From DAIOHQ01 sp036744635 (GTDB taxonomy: Bacteria; Planctomycetota; Phycisphaerae; Tepidisphaerales; Tepidisphaeraceae): a stretch of 21,035 bases of DNA. The notes beneath the pieces are model-generated. The model was not told the origin of the DNA and searched no databases. It worked only from the letters and a program-made list of their open reading frames with translations. Numbering within the stretch: the stretch's first letter is position 1; the number at the start of each line of letters is the position of its first letter. Both the position numbers and the translations under genes were made by a program. Of the stretch, positions 6,488-14,766 are shown in pieces. The stretch spans positions 1-21,035 of the forward strand of contig DAIOHQ010000063.1 in assembly GCA_036744635.1 (NCBI GenBank), written 5' to 3'.

Positions 6488-7651
6488 TCACCGCAATTTC
6501 ACCGTCGCCAGCGCCATCGCGGCCAGCATGGCGCCGATCAGCCAGAAGCGGACTACAACCTGGTTTTCGCTCCAGCCTTTGCGCTGAAAATGGTGGTGGA
6601 GCGGAGCCATGAGGAAGATGCGCCGGCCTTCGCCGTATTTTCTTCTGGTGTATTTGAAGTAGCTCACCTGCAGAATCACCGATAGCGCCTCGATGACGAA
6701 AATTCCGCCGACGAGCAGGAGAATCAGCTCCTGGCGGATGACGATGGCGACGTAGCTGATCAAGCCGCCCAGGGCCAATGAGCCGGTGTCGCCCATGAAC
6801 ACGCGGGCGGGGTTGCAGTTGAACCAGAGGAAACCGAGGCACGCGCCCGACATGGCGCCGGCGACGACGGCCATTTGCCCGGAGGCCAGAATCGGCGGGA
6901 GATACAGATAGACGGCCAGCGGGCGGCCGCCGATGTTGAGGTCTTCGGTCCCGGCGATCAGGGCGAGGACGAGAAAGGTGAAGGAGACGATGGCCATGCA
7001 TCCGGCCGCGAGGCCATCGAGGCCGTCGGTCAGGTTCACGGCATTGGAGGTGCCGGTGATGACCAGCGTCGTGATGACCACGAACCAGAGCATGTTCAGT
7101 TCGAGATGGAGATTCTTGAAGAACGGGAAATAGAGGGTGTGGTTGGGTGGGCTCAATCGGCCGTAGTTGTAGGTGAAAATGCCCAGCACCACTCCGAGGC
7201 CGATCTGGAAGAGAAGTTTTTCCAGGCTGGTGAGACCTTGGCGGGAGCCGGAACGCCGGCCGGCGGTGAGCTTCAGCCAGTCGTCGGTGGCGCCGACAGC
7301 GCCCAGCCAGATCAGGCAGACCAGCGCCATTTTTATGTAGAAGTTACGGATGTCGGCCAGCAGGAAGATGACAATCGCGATGGCGCAAATGATGAGGATG
7401 CCGCCCATGGTCGGCGTGCCCTTTTTGCCTTCCATCAGCTTGTCAACTTCGATTTGATCGAATGTTGCGAGGTCACCGATTTTCTGCCGGCGCAGCCATG
7501 CAATGACGCTGGAACCGAAGGCGAGGCACAGGACAAAACTGAGGACGGTGGCGACGGTGGCCTGGAAGGAAGTGAAGGTGAAGACACGCAGAAAGCCCAT
7601 GCCGTGGGCTTCCAGCCAGGATCCGAATCGTTGATAGAGGAGATAGATCAT
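6488..7651 (-). CDS. mraY: Phospho-N-acetylmuramoyl-pentapeptide-transferase (MraY)
   Basis: Integral membrane enzyme that transfers phospho-MurNAc-pentapeptide from UDP to undecaprenyl phosphate, making lipid I. The 387-residue protein has about ten membrane segments and all catalytic landmarks: KKGTPTMGGILI (residues 76-87), DDWLK (123-127), NAVNLTDGLDGLAAG (203-217), FNCNPARVFMGDTGSLALGG (277-296, Asp288), and LMAPLHHHFQRKGWSENQV (347-365, His352-354). The open frame extends far upstream through murF in another frame, but ATG 7651 is clearly the start: it lies 13 nt after the murF stop and gives the expected N-terminus. The tight spacing supports one transcript with murF. Confidence 0.96.
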   Translation of the reverse strand: MIYLLYQRFGSWLEAHGMGFLRVFTFTSFQATVATVLSFVLCLAFGSSVIAWLRRQKIGDLATFDQIEVDKLMEGKKGTPTMGGILIICAIAIVIFLLADIRNFYIKMALVCLIWLGAVGATDDWLKLTAGRRSGSRQGLTSLEKLLFQIGLGVVLGIFTYNYGRLSPPNHTLYFPFFKNLHLELNMLWFVVITTLVITGTSNAVNLTDGLDGLAAGCMAIVSFTFLVLALIAGTEDLNIGGRPLAVYLYLPPILASGQMAVVAGAMSGACLGFLWFNCNPARVFMGDTGSLALGGLISYVAIVIRQELILLLVGGIFVIEALSVILQVSYFKYTRRKYGEGRRIFLMAPLHHHFQRKGWSENQVVVRFWLIGAMLAAMALATVKLR

Positions 7652-7664
7652 GGCGTCCGCAGTC

Positions 7665-9035
7665 TTACGCCCCGATCGCCTTGGCGACCGCTTCCAGCCC
7701 GATGCTGCGCGACGCCTTGAGGAGCACCAGATCATCTTTTCGCAGCATGGCCGGCACGGTGGAGGCGGCTGATTTTGCGTCTGCAAAGCATTGGACAGCG
7801 CCGCGCATGCCGTTGGCTTCGGCGGCGTCGGCAATATTTTGCGCTTCGGCGCCGACGCAGACCAGGCGATCGAGCTTGGACGTAGCGGCCAGTTCGCCGA
7901 TCTCGCGGTGATAGCGCCCGGCGCTTTCGCCGAGCTCGCGCATGTCGCCGAGGATCGCGATGCGATTACCCTGCGTCGGCAGCGCTGCCAGCGTTGCCAG
8001 CGCCGCCCGCATCGACGCGGGGTTGGCGTTGTAGGCATCGTTCAGCAGCGTGATGCCGCGGATTTTTTTGAGCTGCAGGCGCATGTCCGGGCCGCGGGCG
8101 TGGGAGAGGCCTGCAATGATCGCATCTTCCGGCACGCCCATCTTTCGCGCCACCGCAATGGCCGCCAGCGCGTTGGCGGCGGTGTGCTTTCCGAGCAGGG
8201 GAACGAAGACGGTTCGGCCGGTGTCGTTGAGGGTGAAACGGACACCGCTTTCATCGCAGATGATTTGAGTTGCGAACAGATCGTTGGATACGCCAAAGCC
8301 GAAGGTGACTCGCTGGCCGGGAAAGGCGGAAACCGCAGCCAATAGGTCCGGATCATCGCCATTGACGACCAGCAGGCCATCGGGGCGAAGTCCGGCGATG
8401 ATCTGGGCGTTTTCACGGCGGACACCGGCGAGGTCGCCGAGTCCTTCGAGATGTTCCTCGCCGCAGTTGGTGATGACGGCGATGTCGGGGAGAGCGATAT
8501 CGGCGAGCGTCTTGATTTCGCCGGGATGATTGGTGCCGATCTCGAGCACGAGGTAGTCGTGCGCAGGGTCGGCCGCGAAGATCGACAGGGGCACGCCGAT
8601 ATCGTTGTTGAAGCTTTTTGGGGAGATTGTGCCCTTGAGCGCTGATTCGAGCGCGGCATCGATGAGATGCTTAGTGCTGGTCTTGCCGTTGCTGCCGGCG
8701 ACGGCGATGACTTTTCCGTGCAACCCCTGGCGTACAAATTGCGCGAGCCGGCCCATGGCGATGCGGCTATTGTGAACCTGGATGAGCTGAAGTCCGGGAA
8801 TCGGTGTTGTAGACGTGGCCTCAACAAGCGCGGCGATGGCGCCGTTGGCAGCGGCGGCGGCTAGAAACTGGTGGCCGTCAAATTTATCCCCGCGCAGGGC
8901 TATGAAGAGGCCGGCAGGGGCTTTCTGGCGGGTGTCGGTGAAGATGGATCGCAGCGTCATTTGCGCGGCTGGAGAAGGCGAGAGGTGAACGCCTCCAACC
9001 GTTTGGCAAATCTGCTCGAGAGATAATGGGATCAT
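7665..9035 (-). CDS. murF: UDP-MurNAc-tripeptide--D-alanyl-D-alanine ligase (MurF)
   Basis: Cytosolic ATP-dependent ligase that adds the D-Ala-D-Ala dipeptide, completing UDP-MurNAc-pentapeptide. The 456-residue protein has the three Mur-ligase domains: an N-terminal region with TDTRQKAPAGLFIALRGDKF (residues 33-52), the ATPase P-loop GSNGKTSTK (114-122), then KSFNNDIGVPLSI, EIGTNHPGEI and NCGEEHLE, and the C-terminal LGKHTAANALAA, NDAYNANPASM and LGDMRELG. The NNDIGVPL and NDAYNANP motifs distinguish MurF from MurC, MurD and MurE. The ATG at 9035 is the only sensible start, 27 nt after the murE stop. No strong ribosome binding site is seen. D-Ala-D-Ala ligase (ddl), which makes its substrate, is not in the window. 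Confidence 0.96.
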   Translation of the reverse strand: MIPLSLEQICQTVGGVHLSPSPAAQMTLRSIFTDTRQKAPAGLFIALRGDKFDGHQFLAAAAANGAIAALVEATSTTPIPGLQLIQVHNSRIAMGRLAQFVRQGLHGKVIAVAGSNGKTSTKHLIDAALESALKGTISPKSFNNDIGVPLSIFAADPAHDYLVLEIGTNHPGEIKTLADIALPDIAVITNCGEEHLEGLGDLAGVRRENAQIIAGLRPDGLLVVNGDDPDLLAAVSAFPGQRVTFGFGVSNDLFATQIICDESGVRFTLNDTGRTVFVPLLGKHTAANALAAIAVARKMGVPEDAIIAGLSHARGPDMRLQLKKIRGITLLNDAYNANPASMRAALATLAALPTQGNRIAILGDMRELGESAGRYHREIGELAATSKLDRLVCVGAEAQNIADAAEANGMRGAVQCFADAKSAASTVPAMLRKDDLVLLKASRSIGLEAVAKAIGA

Positions 9036-9062
9036 GAAGGCACGTCGTTTTGCAAGAACCTG

Positions 9063-10535
9063 CTACGCCGCGACTTCGCGGGATTGCAGGATGCGGGCGG
9101 CTTCTTCGACGTCGTCGAAGTGCCGCTTTTCCTGGCCGATAATCTGGTAATTTTCGTGCCCCTTGCCCGCCAGCAGCACGATGTCACCGGGATTGGCTTC
9201 CTGCAAGGCCATCGCAATGGCGGCCCGACGGTCGGGTTCCACCCGAACCGGCTTGGTCGAATTGCTGGAGAACCCTGCCAGGATCTGCTCGATGATCGAA
9301 TTCGGATGCTCGCCGCGCGGATTGTCGCTGGTAACGTAGATTACATCGGCAAATTTCTGGGCGGTTCGGGCCATTCGCGGGCGCTTGGTTCGGTCGCGAT
9401 CGCCGCCGCAGCCGAAGAGGACGCGGAGCTTTCCGCGCGTCAGCGGCCGCAGGGCTGACAGGACATTTTCCAACGCATCGTCAGTATGGGCATAATCCAC
9501 CAGCACGGCGAAAGATTGGCCAGCGCGCACGGATTGCAGTCGGCCCGGTGCTCCCTGGGCATCATTCAAGCCGGCCGCTATTTGATGGACCGACAGGCCG
9601 AACGTCTCGCCGACCAATGCGGCTGCGGTCAGGGCGTTTTCGATATTATGCTTGCCGATAAGCTCCATGTTCACGGGCGATTCGCCATCGGGCGTGACCA
9701 GCACAAACTTGCTTCCGCCCGCCGTCACCAGGATATCCTTGGCGAAGTAATCCGCTTTTTTGTTGAAGCCGAACTTCATGATGCGGGCGCTGCACTCGTC
9801 GATCATGTGATCGGATGCTTTATCGTCGGCATTAATCACCGCGACCCCGACGTCGTTTAAATCCTTGAACAGCAAAGCTTTGGCAGCAGCGTAGTCATCC
9901 ATCGTGCCGTGGTAGTCCAGATGGTCGCCGGTCAGGTTGGTGAAGCCGGCGGCGACGAAGCGGATGCCTTGCACGCGCTTTTGGTGCAGGGCGTGTGAAG
10001 AGACTTCCATCGCGCAGATTCTGCAACCGTTGTCGCGCATGCTGGCCAGCAATTCCGCGAGATCGGTCACTCCGGGCGTGGTCATGGTGGCTTCGGAAGT
10101 GCGCCGGCCGTCGTCGATTTGTACCGTGCCGATCATTCCGCACTTCTGGCCGACCTTTCGCAGCAGGTGGCGGATGAGGTAGGCGGTGGTGGTCTTGCCG
10201 TTGGTGCCGGTGACGCCAATGACCCGAACGGTGCGGGTTGGGTCGCCGTGAAACAGATGAGCCAGCCCGCAGGCGGCGGATGCGGCATCTTTCACCACAA
10301 TCTGCGGCAGGGGAGAGGTGGGCAGCTTGTGGTCGACAACCACGGCGGCCGCGCCTCGGGCGTGGGCATCGGCGATGAAACTGGCGCCATCGGCTTGCGC
10401 GCCGGGGCGGGCGATGAAGAGGCTGCCGGGAACAACGCGCCGGGAATCCTCCTTTACGCCGGTGATTTCGACGTTGGGGAGGCCGGTTCGAGAGAGTTTC
10501 GGATCGAATTGCTTGAGGAGATCGTGAAGCAGCAT
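9063..10535 (-). CDS. murE: UDP-MurNAc-L-Ala-D-Glu--meso-2,6-diaminopimelate ligase (MurE)
   Basis: Cytosolic ATP-dependent ligase that adds the third stem-peptide residue. The 490-residue protein has VKEDSRRVVPGSLFIARPG (residues 27-45, uridine-binding domain), the P-loop GTNGKTTT (110-117), TTPGVTDLAELLASM (152-166), EVSSHAL (177-183), the LTGDHLDYHGTMDDYAAAK segment (201-219, Lys219 being the likely carbamylated lysine) and C-terminal LVDYAHTDDALENVL. DNPRGEHP (404-411) and GKGHE (457-461) match the meso-diaminopimelate-binding type; lysine-type MurE lacks the Arg of DNPR. The frame reaches back to 10616, but a promoter-like sequence covers that extension, and ATG 10535 has GGGAAG upstream, so I start there. 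It is the first gene of the cluster. Confidence 0.95.
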   Translation of the reverse strand: MLLHDLLKQFDPKLSRTGLPNVEITGVKEDSRRVVPGSLFIARPGAQADGASFIADAHARGAAAVVVDHKLPTSPLPQIVVKDAASAACGLAHLFHGDPTRTVRVIGVTGTNGKTTTAYLIRHLLRKVGQKCGMIGTVQIDDGRRTSEATMTTPGVTDLAELLASMRDNGCRICAMEVSSHALHQKRVQGIRFVAAGFTNLTGDHLDYHGTMDDYAAAKALLFKDLNDVGVAVINADDKASDHMIDECSARIMKFGFNKKADYFAKDILVTAGGSKFVLVTPDGESPVNMELIGKHNIENALTAAALVGETFGLSVHQIAAGLNDAQGAPGRLQSVRAGQSFAVLVDYAHTDDALENVLSALRPLTRGKLRVLFGCGGDRDRTKRPRMARTAQKFADVIYVTSDNPRGEHPNSIIEQILAGFSSNSTKPVRVEPDRRAAIAMALQEANPGDIVLLAGKGHENYQIIGQEKRHFDDVEEAARILQSREVAA

Positions 10536-10604
10536 CGGGACTTCCCTTCCCAAATCGCCGGAGAGTGTTTCGTCCGCCAGATCAGGCATCCATGCCTCGG
10601 AAGC

Positions 10605-10632
10605 ACCATAGCACACTCGGCCGGCAGGTCAA
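10605..10632 (-). promoter_or_regulatory. Candidate sigma70-type promoter of the murE-murB cluster
   Basis: On the minus strand a -35-like TTGACC (complement of 10627-10632) is followed after 16 bp by a -10-like TATGGT (complement of 10605-10610). Transcription would begin near 10598, leaving a leader of about 60 nt before the murE ATG at 10535. It lies in the divergent intergenic region, the only gap upstream of the cluster. Planctomycete promoter rules are poorly known, so this is a sequence match only. Confidence 0.5.
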
Positions 10633-10754
10633 TGTTTGCTGGCGCGCCTATCTCTTTTTCGGCGTTCCGGCGCGGAAAAGGAAAATTACGGTGCCGACAT
10701 CGGGAAGTTCCCTGAAGGCGGCGAGAAATCCGATGGCGCGGCCAGCGCGGGCGT

Positions 10755-10783
10755 TTGCGATGCAGCGCCGCGTCACATAAAAT
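10755..10783 (+). promoter_or_regulatory. Candidate sigma70-type promoter of the SNF2 gene
   Basis: TTGCGA (10755-10760) and TAAAAT (10778-10783) are separated by 17 bp, the ideal spacing for a housekeeping sigma factor. The start would lie near 10790, giving a leader of about 47 nt. A ribosome binding site CGGAG (10826-10830) precedes the GTG start at 10837 by 6 nt. The short palindrome CCTGCGCAGG (10791-10800) would sit right at the start of the transcript. Confidence 0.5.
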
Positions 10784-10836
10784 ACAACAACCCTGCGCAG
10801 GGAGGCGCCCCTGATTATTTGCCAACGGAGTAAAGC

Positions 10837-13800
10837 GTGATCGACACATCCACCGGCAGTCAAAAAGATCTGAGACAAGTTCAGTATCTGGGAATGCAGG
10901 ACCATTACGCCGGCCGTGTTGAAGTGACGGAAGAGTCACCGACCCGAATTGTCGGCCGGTGGAAATCCTCAAAAACGAAGATATTTCAGACGACGTTGGA
11001 ACAGGGCTGGAACGAGCTGATCTATTCCTGCACCTGCGATCCCTTCATCAAAGAGGGCAAATTGTGCCGGCATGTCGTGGCCACGGTTCATGCCGCCCAG
11101 AAACCTTCGTCGATGGGAGTGGATTTTGCCCGGGACAGCGAGCTGCCATGGAGACCGGATATCGATCGCCTCGCGGCGAGCAACCCGGCCGTGGAATCGC
11201 TGCGCCAGGCGCAGCACGCGCAATGGAAGCAGGCGCTGTCGCGGCTGTCGCAGGTGGTCGATCGCTCGGAAACAGCCCATTTGTGGCCGGCCGATCGCGA
11301 GGTTCTCTACATCATCGACCAGGCGGCGACGATGCAGGGCAAAGGAACCCTGCTGGAAATCTGCTGGCGGAGCAGGAAAAGGGACGGAAATTGGAGCAAA
11401 CCGCAGCGTGTCAGCATGGAGCGCTCGACAATCCCCGCCCTGCCGCGGGAGGAAGACCGAGCGCTCCTGTCCATGCTGCGCGGCGCGCAGACGGCTCAGG
11501 AGTACGGCTATTACCAGGAAACGATCCTCAGCGCCCGGGTGCTGCTGTCGGAGGCGCTGCAGGCAGCGGTGCTGCCGCTGGCCTGCAAGACCGGTCGGTG
11601 TTACCTGCGCCAATCGCACGGGAACGATGAGCTGATTCCGCTGCAGTGGGATGAGGGAGGCGCGTGGCAGTTTCGATTGAACGTGATGCGCCAGGAGGAA
11701 AGCGGCCGCTATCTGCTGGAGGGATCACTGCATCGCGGCGAGCAGCGGATGGCGCTGAGCGAACCGGTGATGCTGACGGCGGGCGGAGCGGTCTTCACGC
11801 GCGATGCCGCCGCGCCGCTGGATGATGCCGGGGCATTCCAGTGGATCGCGATGCTGCGAGCGACTCGGCAGCTCGTGGTGCCGCTGGAGCGGGGCGAGGA
11901 GCTGGTCGAGCAGATGGCGCGCGTGCCGCGCCTGCCGCCGGTCGACTTGCCGGCGGAGTTGCAGTACGAAGAGGTGACGGTTGCGCCGCGGCCGCGTTTG
12001 CAGATCAAGAAGGCCGAGCGGCGGGGATATTGGGAAGCGGCGGATCAAATGACGGGGGTGCTCGGCTTCCGCTATGGCGAGCGCGAGATCAAATATCTCG
12101 ATAGCGCCGCCGGGGTCTATGACGCCGGCGCCAGACAGTTCATCCGGCGCGATCGCAACGCCGAAAACGTGGCGGCGGCAAGGCTGCTGGCGCTGGGCAT
12201 GCGCTGGCGGGAGCCCGTGGAGTTGTCGATCGCGGCCAAGCAACTGCCGAAGCTGGTCTCGGCGCTGATCAGGGAAGAATGGCTGGTTGAGGCGGAAGGG
12301 AAGCTGTATCACCCCGCCGGAGAAATTCACATCGAGGTCACTTCCGGCATCGACTGGTTCGATCTGTCTGGCAAGGTTTCCTACGGGACGGAGACGGTGG
12401 CACTGCCGCAGTTACTGGCGGCACTGAAGCGCGGCGAGAGCATGGTGCAGCTTGGCGATGGCACCTTCGGCATCCTGCCAGAGGAATGGCTGAAAAAATA
12501 TGGCTCATTGGCGGGGGTGGGGACGGCCGAGGGAGATGCGCTGCGCTTTACCCGCGCGCAGACGGGCTTTCTGGACGCGCTGTTGCTGGAGCAGCCGGAG
12601 GCGTGCTGCGATGAGGTGTTCGAGCGCACCCGGCGCGAGCTGCGCGAATTTGCCGGCGTCGCCGCCGTCGATCCGCCGGATACCTTCCGTGGCGAGCTTC
12701 GGCCGTATCAGCGCGAGGCGATTGGATGGTTCGATTTCCTCCGCCGCTTCGGCTTCGGCGGCTGCCTGGCGGATGACATGGGGCTGGGCAAGACGGTGCA
12801 GGTGCTGGCGCTGCTGGAAGACAGGCGGCGGCAGAAGATCGGCAAGCCGTCGCTGGTGGTGGTGCCGCGGTCGCTGGTGTTCAACTGGAAGCAGGAGGCG
12901 GAGCGTTTCGCGCCGGAGCTGCGCGTGCTCGACCAGACGGGTATCGAGCGGCAGCGCGGCATCGAGCATTTCAGCGACTACGACCTGGTTCTGACCACCT
13001 ATGGCACGCTGCGCCGGGATGCGGGTTATTTCAAGGATGTGCGCTTCGACTACGTGATTCTGGATGAGGCGCAGGCGGTGAAGAATGCTACCACCGAGTC
13101 AGCCAAGGCGGTGCGCCTGCTGCGCGGCGATCATCGTCTGGCGCTGAGCGGAACGCCGATTGAAAACCATCTGGGCGAGCTGTGGAGCATGTTCGATTTT
13201 CTCAATCCGGGAATGCTGGGCACCGCCACCGTTTTCAAGAAGACCACCGGCAGCGGCAAGAGCATCGACGAGCAGGGGCGGCGGCTGCTCAGCCGGGCGC
13301 TGCGGCCATTTATTCTGCGGCGGACGAAATCGCAGGTGGCCAGGGACCTGCCCGAGCGGCTGGAGCAGACGATCTTCTGCGATCTGGAGCCGCAGCAGCG
13401 CAAGCAGTACGACGAATTGCGGGAATATTACCGCCGCAAACTGCTGGATACGGTAGCGGCGGAGGGGATGAACAAGGCGAAGATTCAGATCCTCGAGGCA
13501 CTGTTGCGGCTGCGGCAGGCGGCGTGTCACCCGGGGCTGATCGACAAGACGCGGAGCGATGAGCGCAGCGCCAAGCTGGATGTGTTGATGGAACACCTGG
13601 CGGAAGTGTCGGAAGAAGGGCACAAGACGCTGGTGTTCTCGCAGTTCACCAGCCTGCTGGCGATCGTGCGCAAGCGCCTCGACGAGCAGGGCGTGGTGTA
13701 TGAATACCTCGATGGCAAGACCGTCAATCGCCAGCAGAACGTCGAGCGCTTTCAGAACGATGAGGATTGCCGGCTATTTCTGATCAGCCTGAAGGCGGGC

Positions 13801-14073
13801 GGGCTTGGGCTGAACCTGACCCGCGCGGAATATGTGTTTTTGCTGGATCCGTGGTGGAACCCGGCCGTCGAGGCGCAGGCCATCGACCGCGCCCACCGCA
13901 TCGGCCAGACGCGGCGGGTTTTCGCCTATCGCATCATTGCCCGCGACACTGTCGAGGAGAAGGTGCTGCAGCTGCAGCAGACCAAGCGCGACCTGGCGGA
14001 CGCGGTGATCAATGCCGACAACAGCCTGATTTCTGGATTGGGCCGGGAAGACCTGGAGTTGTTGCTGTCGTAG
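10837..14073 (+). CDS. SWIM zinc finger SNF2-family helicase-like ATPase (RapA/HepA-like)
   Basis: Superfamily 2 ATPase expected to translocate on double-stranded DNA and remodel protein-DNA or RNA polymerase complexes; the bacterial substrate is unknown. The 1078-residue protein starts with a SWIM zinc finger, CxCx9CxH (Cys65, Cys67, Cys77, His79). Residues about 95-600 are a long region I do not recognise, typical of the SWIM-SNF2 type. The ATPase core follows: LRPYQREAIGWFDFL (from 621), Walker A DDMGLGKT (646-653, Lys652), DEAQ (743-746), LALSGTPIEN (768-777). The C-terminal helicase lobe has VFSQFTSLL, GGLGLNLTRA, and QAIDRAHRIGQ (1014-1024). Start GTG at 10837 with CGGAG 6 nt upstream. 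Divergent from murE, and its stop lies only 3 nt from that of the convergent Uma2 gene. Confidence 0.92.
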   Translation: MIDTSTGSQKDLRQVQYLGMQDHYAGRVEVTEESPTRIVGRWKSSKTKIFQTTLEQGWNELIYSCTCDPFIKEGKLCRHVVATVHAAQKPSSMGVDFARDSELPWRPDIDRLAASNPAVESLRQAQHAQWKQALSRLSQVVDRSETAHLWPADREVLYIIDQAATMQGKGTLLEICWRSRKRDGNWSKPQRVSMERSTIPALPREEDRALLSMLRGAQTAQEYGYYQETILSARVLLSEALQAAVLPLACKTGRCYLRQSHGNDELIPLQWDEGGAWQFRLNVMRQEESGRYLLEGSLHRGEQRMALSEPVMLTAGGAVFTRDAAAPLDDAGAFQWIAMLRATRQLVVPLERGEELVEQMARVPRLPPVDLPAELQYEEVTVAPRPRLQIKKAERRGYWEAADQMTGVLGFRYGEREIKYLDSAAGVYDAGARQFIRRDRNAENVAAARLLALGMRWREPVELSIAAKQLPKLVSALIREEWLVEAEGKLYHPAGEIHIEVTSGIDWFDLSGKVSYGTETVALPQLLAALKRGESMVQLGDGTFGILPEEWLKKYGSLAGVGTAEGDALRFTRAQTGFLDALLLEQPEACCDEVFERTRRELREFAGVAAVDPPDTFRGELRPYQREAIGWFDFLRRFGFGGCLADDMGLGKTVQVLALLEDRRRQKIGKPSLVVVPRSLVFNWKQEAERFAPELRVLDQTGIERQRGIEHFSDYDLVLTTYGTLRRDAGYFKDVRFDYVILDEAQAVKNATTESAKAVRLLRGDHRLALSGTPIENHLGELWSMFDFLNPGMLGTATVFKKTTGSGKSIDEQGRRLLSRALRPFILRRTKSQVARDLPERLEQTIFCDLEPQQRKQYDELREYYRRKLLDTVAAEGMNKAKIQILEALLRLRQAACHPGLIDKTRSDERSAKLDVLMEHLAEVSEEGHKTLVFSQFTSLLAIVRKRLDEQGVVYEYLDGKTVNRQQNVERFQNDEDCRLFLISLKAGGLGLNLTRAEYVFLLDPWWNPAVEAQAIDRAHRIGQTRRVFAYRIIARDTVEEKVLQLQQTKRDLADAVINADNSLISGLGREDLELLLS

Positions 14074-14076
14074 CGG

Positions 14077-14712
14077 TTAGCGTTCCTTGAGCCAGCGGAG
14101 CATCGCTTGGATGGCATCGTATTCGTCCTCGTGAATCGCCTGCTCCACAAATCGGGCAAACACATCCATCGGGAGGGCCGGCAGCGCCAGGCTGTGATCG
14201 GCGACGATATATGTCCCGTCTGGCTGACGGTGCAGCACCGTCAGCCCGTTCTTGCCATACCGCCATAGCTCGGGGACGCCCAGTGCGGCATAGATCGGCT
14301 GGCGGGGGATCGACGAACTTGCCATGTCCACTTCGATGGCAATATCTGGCGGCGGATCAGTTTTCAAGTCGACATGGCCACGTTTACGCGGCGAGTGGGT
14401 GACGTAGTAACACTCATCTGGCTCCAGGCCCTTCTTCAGATCCCTGCGCTTGCAGGTGAATGAGCCAAAGCCTTGAATGCGCAGGCCGGTTGCAAGTGCG
14501 TACGCCTCCAGGACGCGTGCGATGATTTTTTTGATCCACTCGTGCGTTGCCGACGGCGACATGATCTCCATCCTTCCATCATCGAACGTGATGCGCAGCC
14601 GGCGGTGCTCGAGTTCGCGCAGCGTCTGCTCGTAATACTCCCAACTGACGTCCTCAAGGAGGAGGTGCTCGACTTCAGGCGGCACGGATTCAGATTCCAA
14701 AATCGCAGTCAT
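14077..14712 (-). CDS. Uma2 family (DUF820) restriction-endonuclease-like protein
   Basis: Second Uma2/DUF820 gene in the window, a PD-(D/E)XK-fold protein of unknown substrate. The 211-residue product shows LEHRRLRITFDDGRMEIMSP (residues 34-52 region), HEWIKKIIARVLEAYA, EPDECYYV (97-104), the active-site stretch PPDIAIEVDMASSS (121-134, Asp123 and Glu127) and GVPELWRYGKNGLTVL. It belongs to a different subgroup from the copy at 5804-6445, so it is not a recent duplicate. ATG 14712 is chosen because AAAGGTG lies 6 nt upstream; a second ATG at 14730 is possible. It converges on the SNF2 gene with a 3-nt gap and no terminator between them, so the two transcripts probably overlap. It starts 54 bp after the stop of the pyrophosphorylase gene on the same strand. 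Confidence 0.88.
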   Translation of the reverse strand: MTAILESESVPPEVEHLLLEDVSWEYYEQTLRELEHRRLRITFDDGRMEIMSPSATHEWIKKIIARVLEAYALATGLRIQGFGSFTCKRRDLKKGLEPDECYYVTHSPRKRGHVDLKTDPPPDIAIEVDMASSSIPRQPIYAALGVPELWRYGKNGLTVLHRQPDGTYIVADHSLALPALPMDVFARFVEQAIHEDEYDAIQAMLRWLKER

Positions 14713-14766
14713 GATTTCACCTTTGATCATGGCATTATAGCAAGAATCCAGCGCATCGCGTTTCAA

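Noticed and set aside
6875..7720. 281-codon plus-strand open frame opposite mraY and the murF end
   Set aside because: Antisense shadow of mraY with no motif; mraY motifs on the minus strand are complete.
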